Shown here one piece after another: positions 7,154 through 7,364 of a stretch of DNA of 7,364 bases. This DNA comes from Bacteroidales bacterium (lineage in GTDB: Bacteria > Bacteroidota > Bacteroidia > Bacteroidales > UBA4181). Position 1 is the first letter of the stretch, and every line of letters begins with the position of its first letter. Below the pieces are notes generated by a model. It was not told the origin of the DNA, did no database searches, and saw nothing but the letters and a program-made list of their open reading frames with translations. The stretch is from NCBI GenBank assembly GCA_031259205.1, contig JAIRLS010000255.1:1-7364 (forward strand), read 5' to 3'. A program made the translations under genes and the position numbers.

Positions 7154-7172
7154 ATCCTTTGGAGAATGCGGA

Positions 7173-7189
7173 ACGTCCTGAAAGGACGT
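7173..7189. repeat. Hairpin 2: ACGTCCT / AGGACGT, CCTGAAAGG core
   Basis: This is a perfect 7-bp inverted repeat around the loop GAA. It shares the CCTGAAAGG core with the hairpin at 7242-7256, while the outer stem pairs differ in a compensatory way. It is followed directly by AACTTTCATAA, which leads into hairpin 3. Confidence 0.8.
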
Positions 7190-7192
7190 AAC

Positions 7193-7221
7193 TTTCATAA
7201 CCGCAGGTCAACGACCTGCGG
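7193..7221 (+). repeat. Hairpin 3: TTTCATAA plus 9-bp hairpin, copy A
   Basis: TTTCATAA (7193-7200) precedes a perfect 9-bp inverted repeat, CCGCAGGTC (7201-7209) and GACCTGCGG (7213-7221), with loop AAC. The same 29-nt unit recurs inverted at 7327-7355 with three differences: one compensatory stem pair and one loop base. Confidence 0.85.
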
Positions 7222-7241
7222 AAGCCTGTCCATAACTTCTT

Positions 7242-7256
7242 CTGCCTGAAAGGCAG
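7242..7256. repeat. Hairpin 4: CTGCCT / AGGCAG, CCTGAAAGG core
   Basis: This is a perfect 6-bp inverted repeat with loop GAA. Compared with hairpin 2, two adjacent stem pairs are changed on both arms so that pairing is kept. It is followed by TACTTGTCC, which loosely resembles the TAACTTTCA after hairpin 2. Confidence 0.8.
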
Positions 7257-7299
7257 TACTTGTCCTGCCGTTGACTGCGTCGATTTTCAATTCAGGCAG

Positions 7300-7322
7300 C
7301 CGCACTGCTGCGGGAGGCCTCC
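7300..7322. repeat. Hairpin 5 and adjoining palindrome
   Basis: CCGCA (7300-7304) and TGCGG (7309-7313) pair around CTGC. An alternative GCAG/CTGC stem (7296-7299 with 7305-7308) competes with it. The perfect palindrome GGAGGCCTCC follows at 7313-7322. GATTTTCA at 7282-7289 lies before the hairpin, inverse to TGAAAATC at 7351-7358. Confidence 0.6.
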
Positions 7323-7326
7323 TTTC

Positions 7327-7355
7327 CCGCCGGTCGCTGACCGGCGGTTATGAAA
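7327..7355 (-). repeat. Hairpin 6: TTTCATAA plus 9-bp hairpin, copy B (inverted)
   Basis: Read on the minus strand, this is TTTCATAA (7355-7348), then perfect 9-bp arms CCGCCGGTC and GACCGGCGG with loop AGC. It is the inverted partner of the unit at 7193-7221: 26 of 29 bases agree, and an A-T stem pair is replaced by C-G. The cluster may continue past the right edge. Confidence 0.85.
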
Positions 7356-7364
7356 ATCAAGTTC

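Larger units (their letters stand above)
6697..7364. other. 668-bp region without a convincing intact gene
   Basis: The left half (6697-7060) is AT-rich and holds one suggestive small ORF (6854-7030) plus a 6-bp hairpin TTTCCC/GGGAAA (6902-6907 and 6912-6917) inside it. That hairpin has no U-run and is not a terminator. The right half (7095-7364) turns more G+C-rich and contains a short tandem repeat and then a string of hairpins up to the window edge. Overlapping short ORFs on both strands here have no recognisable domains, and several run across the hairpins. I saw no tRNA or other known RNA. Confidence 0.7.

Noticed and set aside
6814..7198. Minus-strand open frames of 62 and 74 codons
   Set aside because: They overlap each other and the plus-strand ORF, with no signal peptide, domain or start context. 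The second reads through the tandem repeat and hairpin 1.
7061..7249. 62-codon open frame on the plus strand
   Set aside because: It runs through the tandem repeat and hairpins 1-4, so its residues are dictated by the repeats. No homologous domain is seen.
7095..7364. CRISPR array
   Set aside because: The repeats are hairpins of different lengths in mixed orientation without regular spacers, and no cas gene is present.

Overview
The window looks like chromosomal DNA of a Bacteroidota member, probably order Bacteroidales. The evidence is threefold: a TAnnTTTG-type promoter box before two of the genes, A-rich translation starts without Shine-Dalgarno sequences, and protein types that are typical of the phylum (an extended acyl-CoA dehydrogenase, paired LVIVD-repeat envelope proteins, MutS2 with a Smr domain). 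No ribosomal RNA or marker gene is present, so genus and species cannot be given.

Layout, left to right. 1-286 is non-coding. At its left edge it holds a perfect 9-bp dyad lying over a plausible leftward promoter, so a minus-strand gene probably starts just outside the window. 287-2011 (minus) is a complete acyl-CoA dehydrogenase. A 218-bp divergent spacer follows. 2230-4156 (plus) is a tight three-gene set: a short exported LVIVD-type protein, an LVIVD-repeat predicted lipoprotein, and a small predicted outer-membrane beta-barrel. Spacings of 14 bp and a 4-bp overlap suggest one transcript and a shared cell-envelope role of unknown nature. 4201-6675 (minus) is a complete mutS2, convergent with that operon across 44 bp.

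6676-7364 has no convincing intact gene. It contains the mutS2 promoter box, a 58-codon ORF that may be the 5' remnant of a membrane or exported protein, a short tandem repeat of an 8-bp unit, and then a dense run of hairpins reaching the right edge. Two of these hairpins are inverted copies of one 29-nt unit and differ by a compensatory stem base pair. Two others share a CCTGAAAGG core and differ by two compensatory pairs. This REP/BIME-like hairpin cluster is the most unusual structure in the window.

The genes do not form one pathway. Acyl-CoA dehydrogenase is central or fatty-acid metabolism, the middle operon is envelope-associated, and MutS2 acts in DNA recombination control and/or ribosome rescue. 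All functional calls rest on reading motifs by eye and on memory of the families; no database search was possible.
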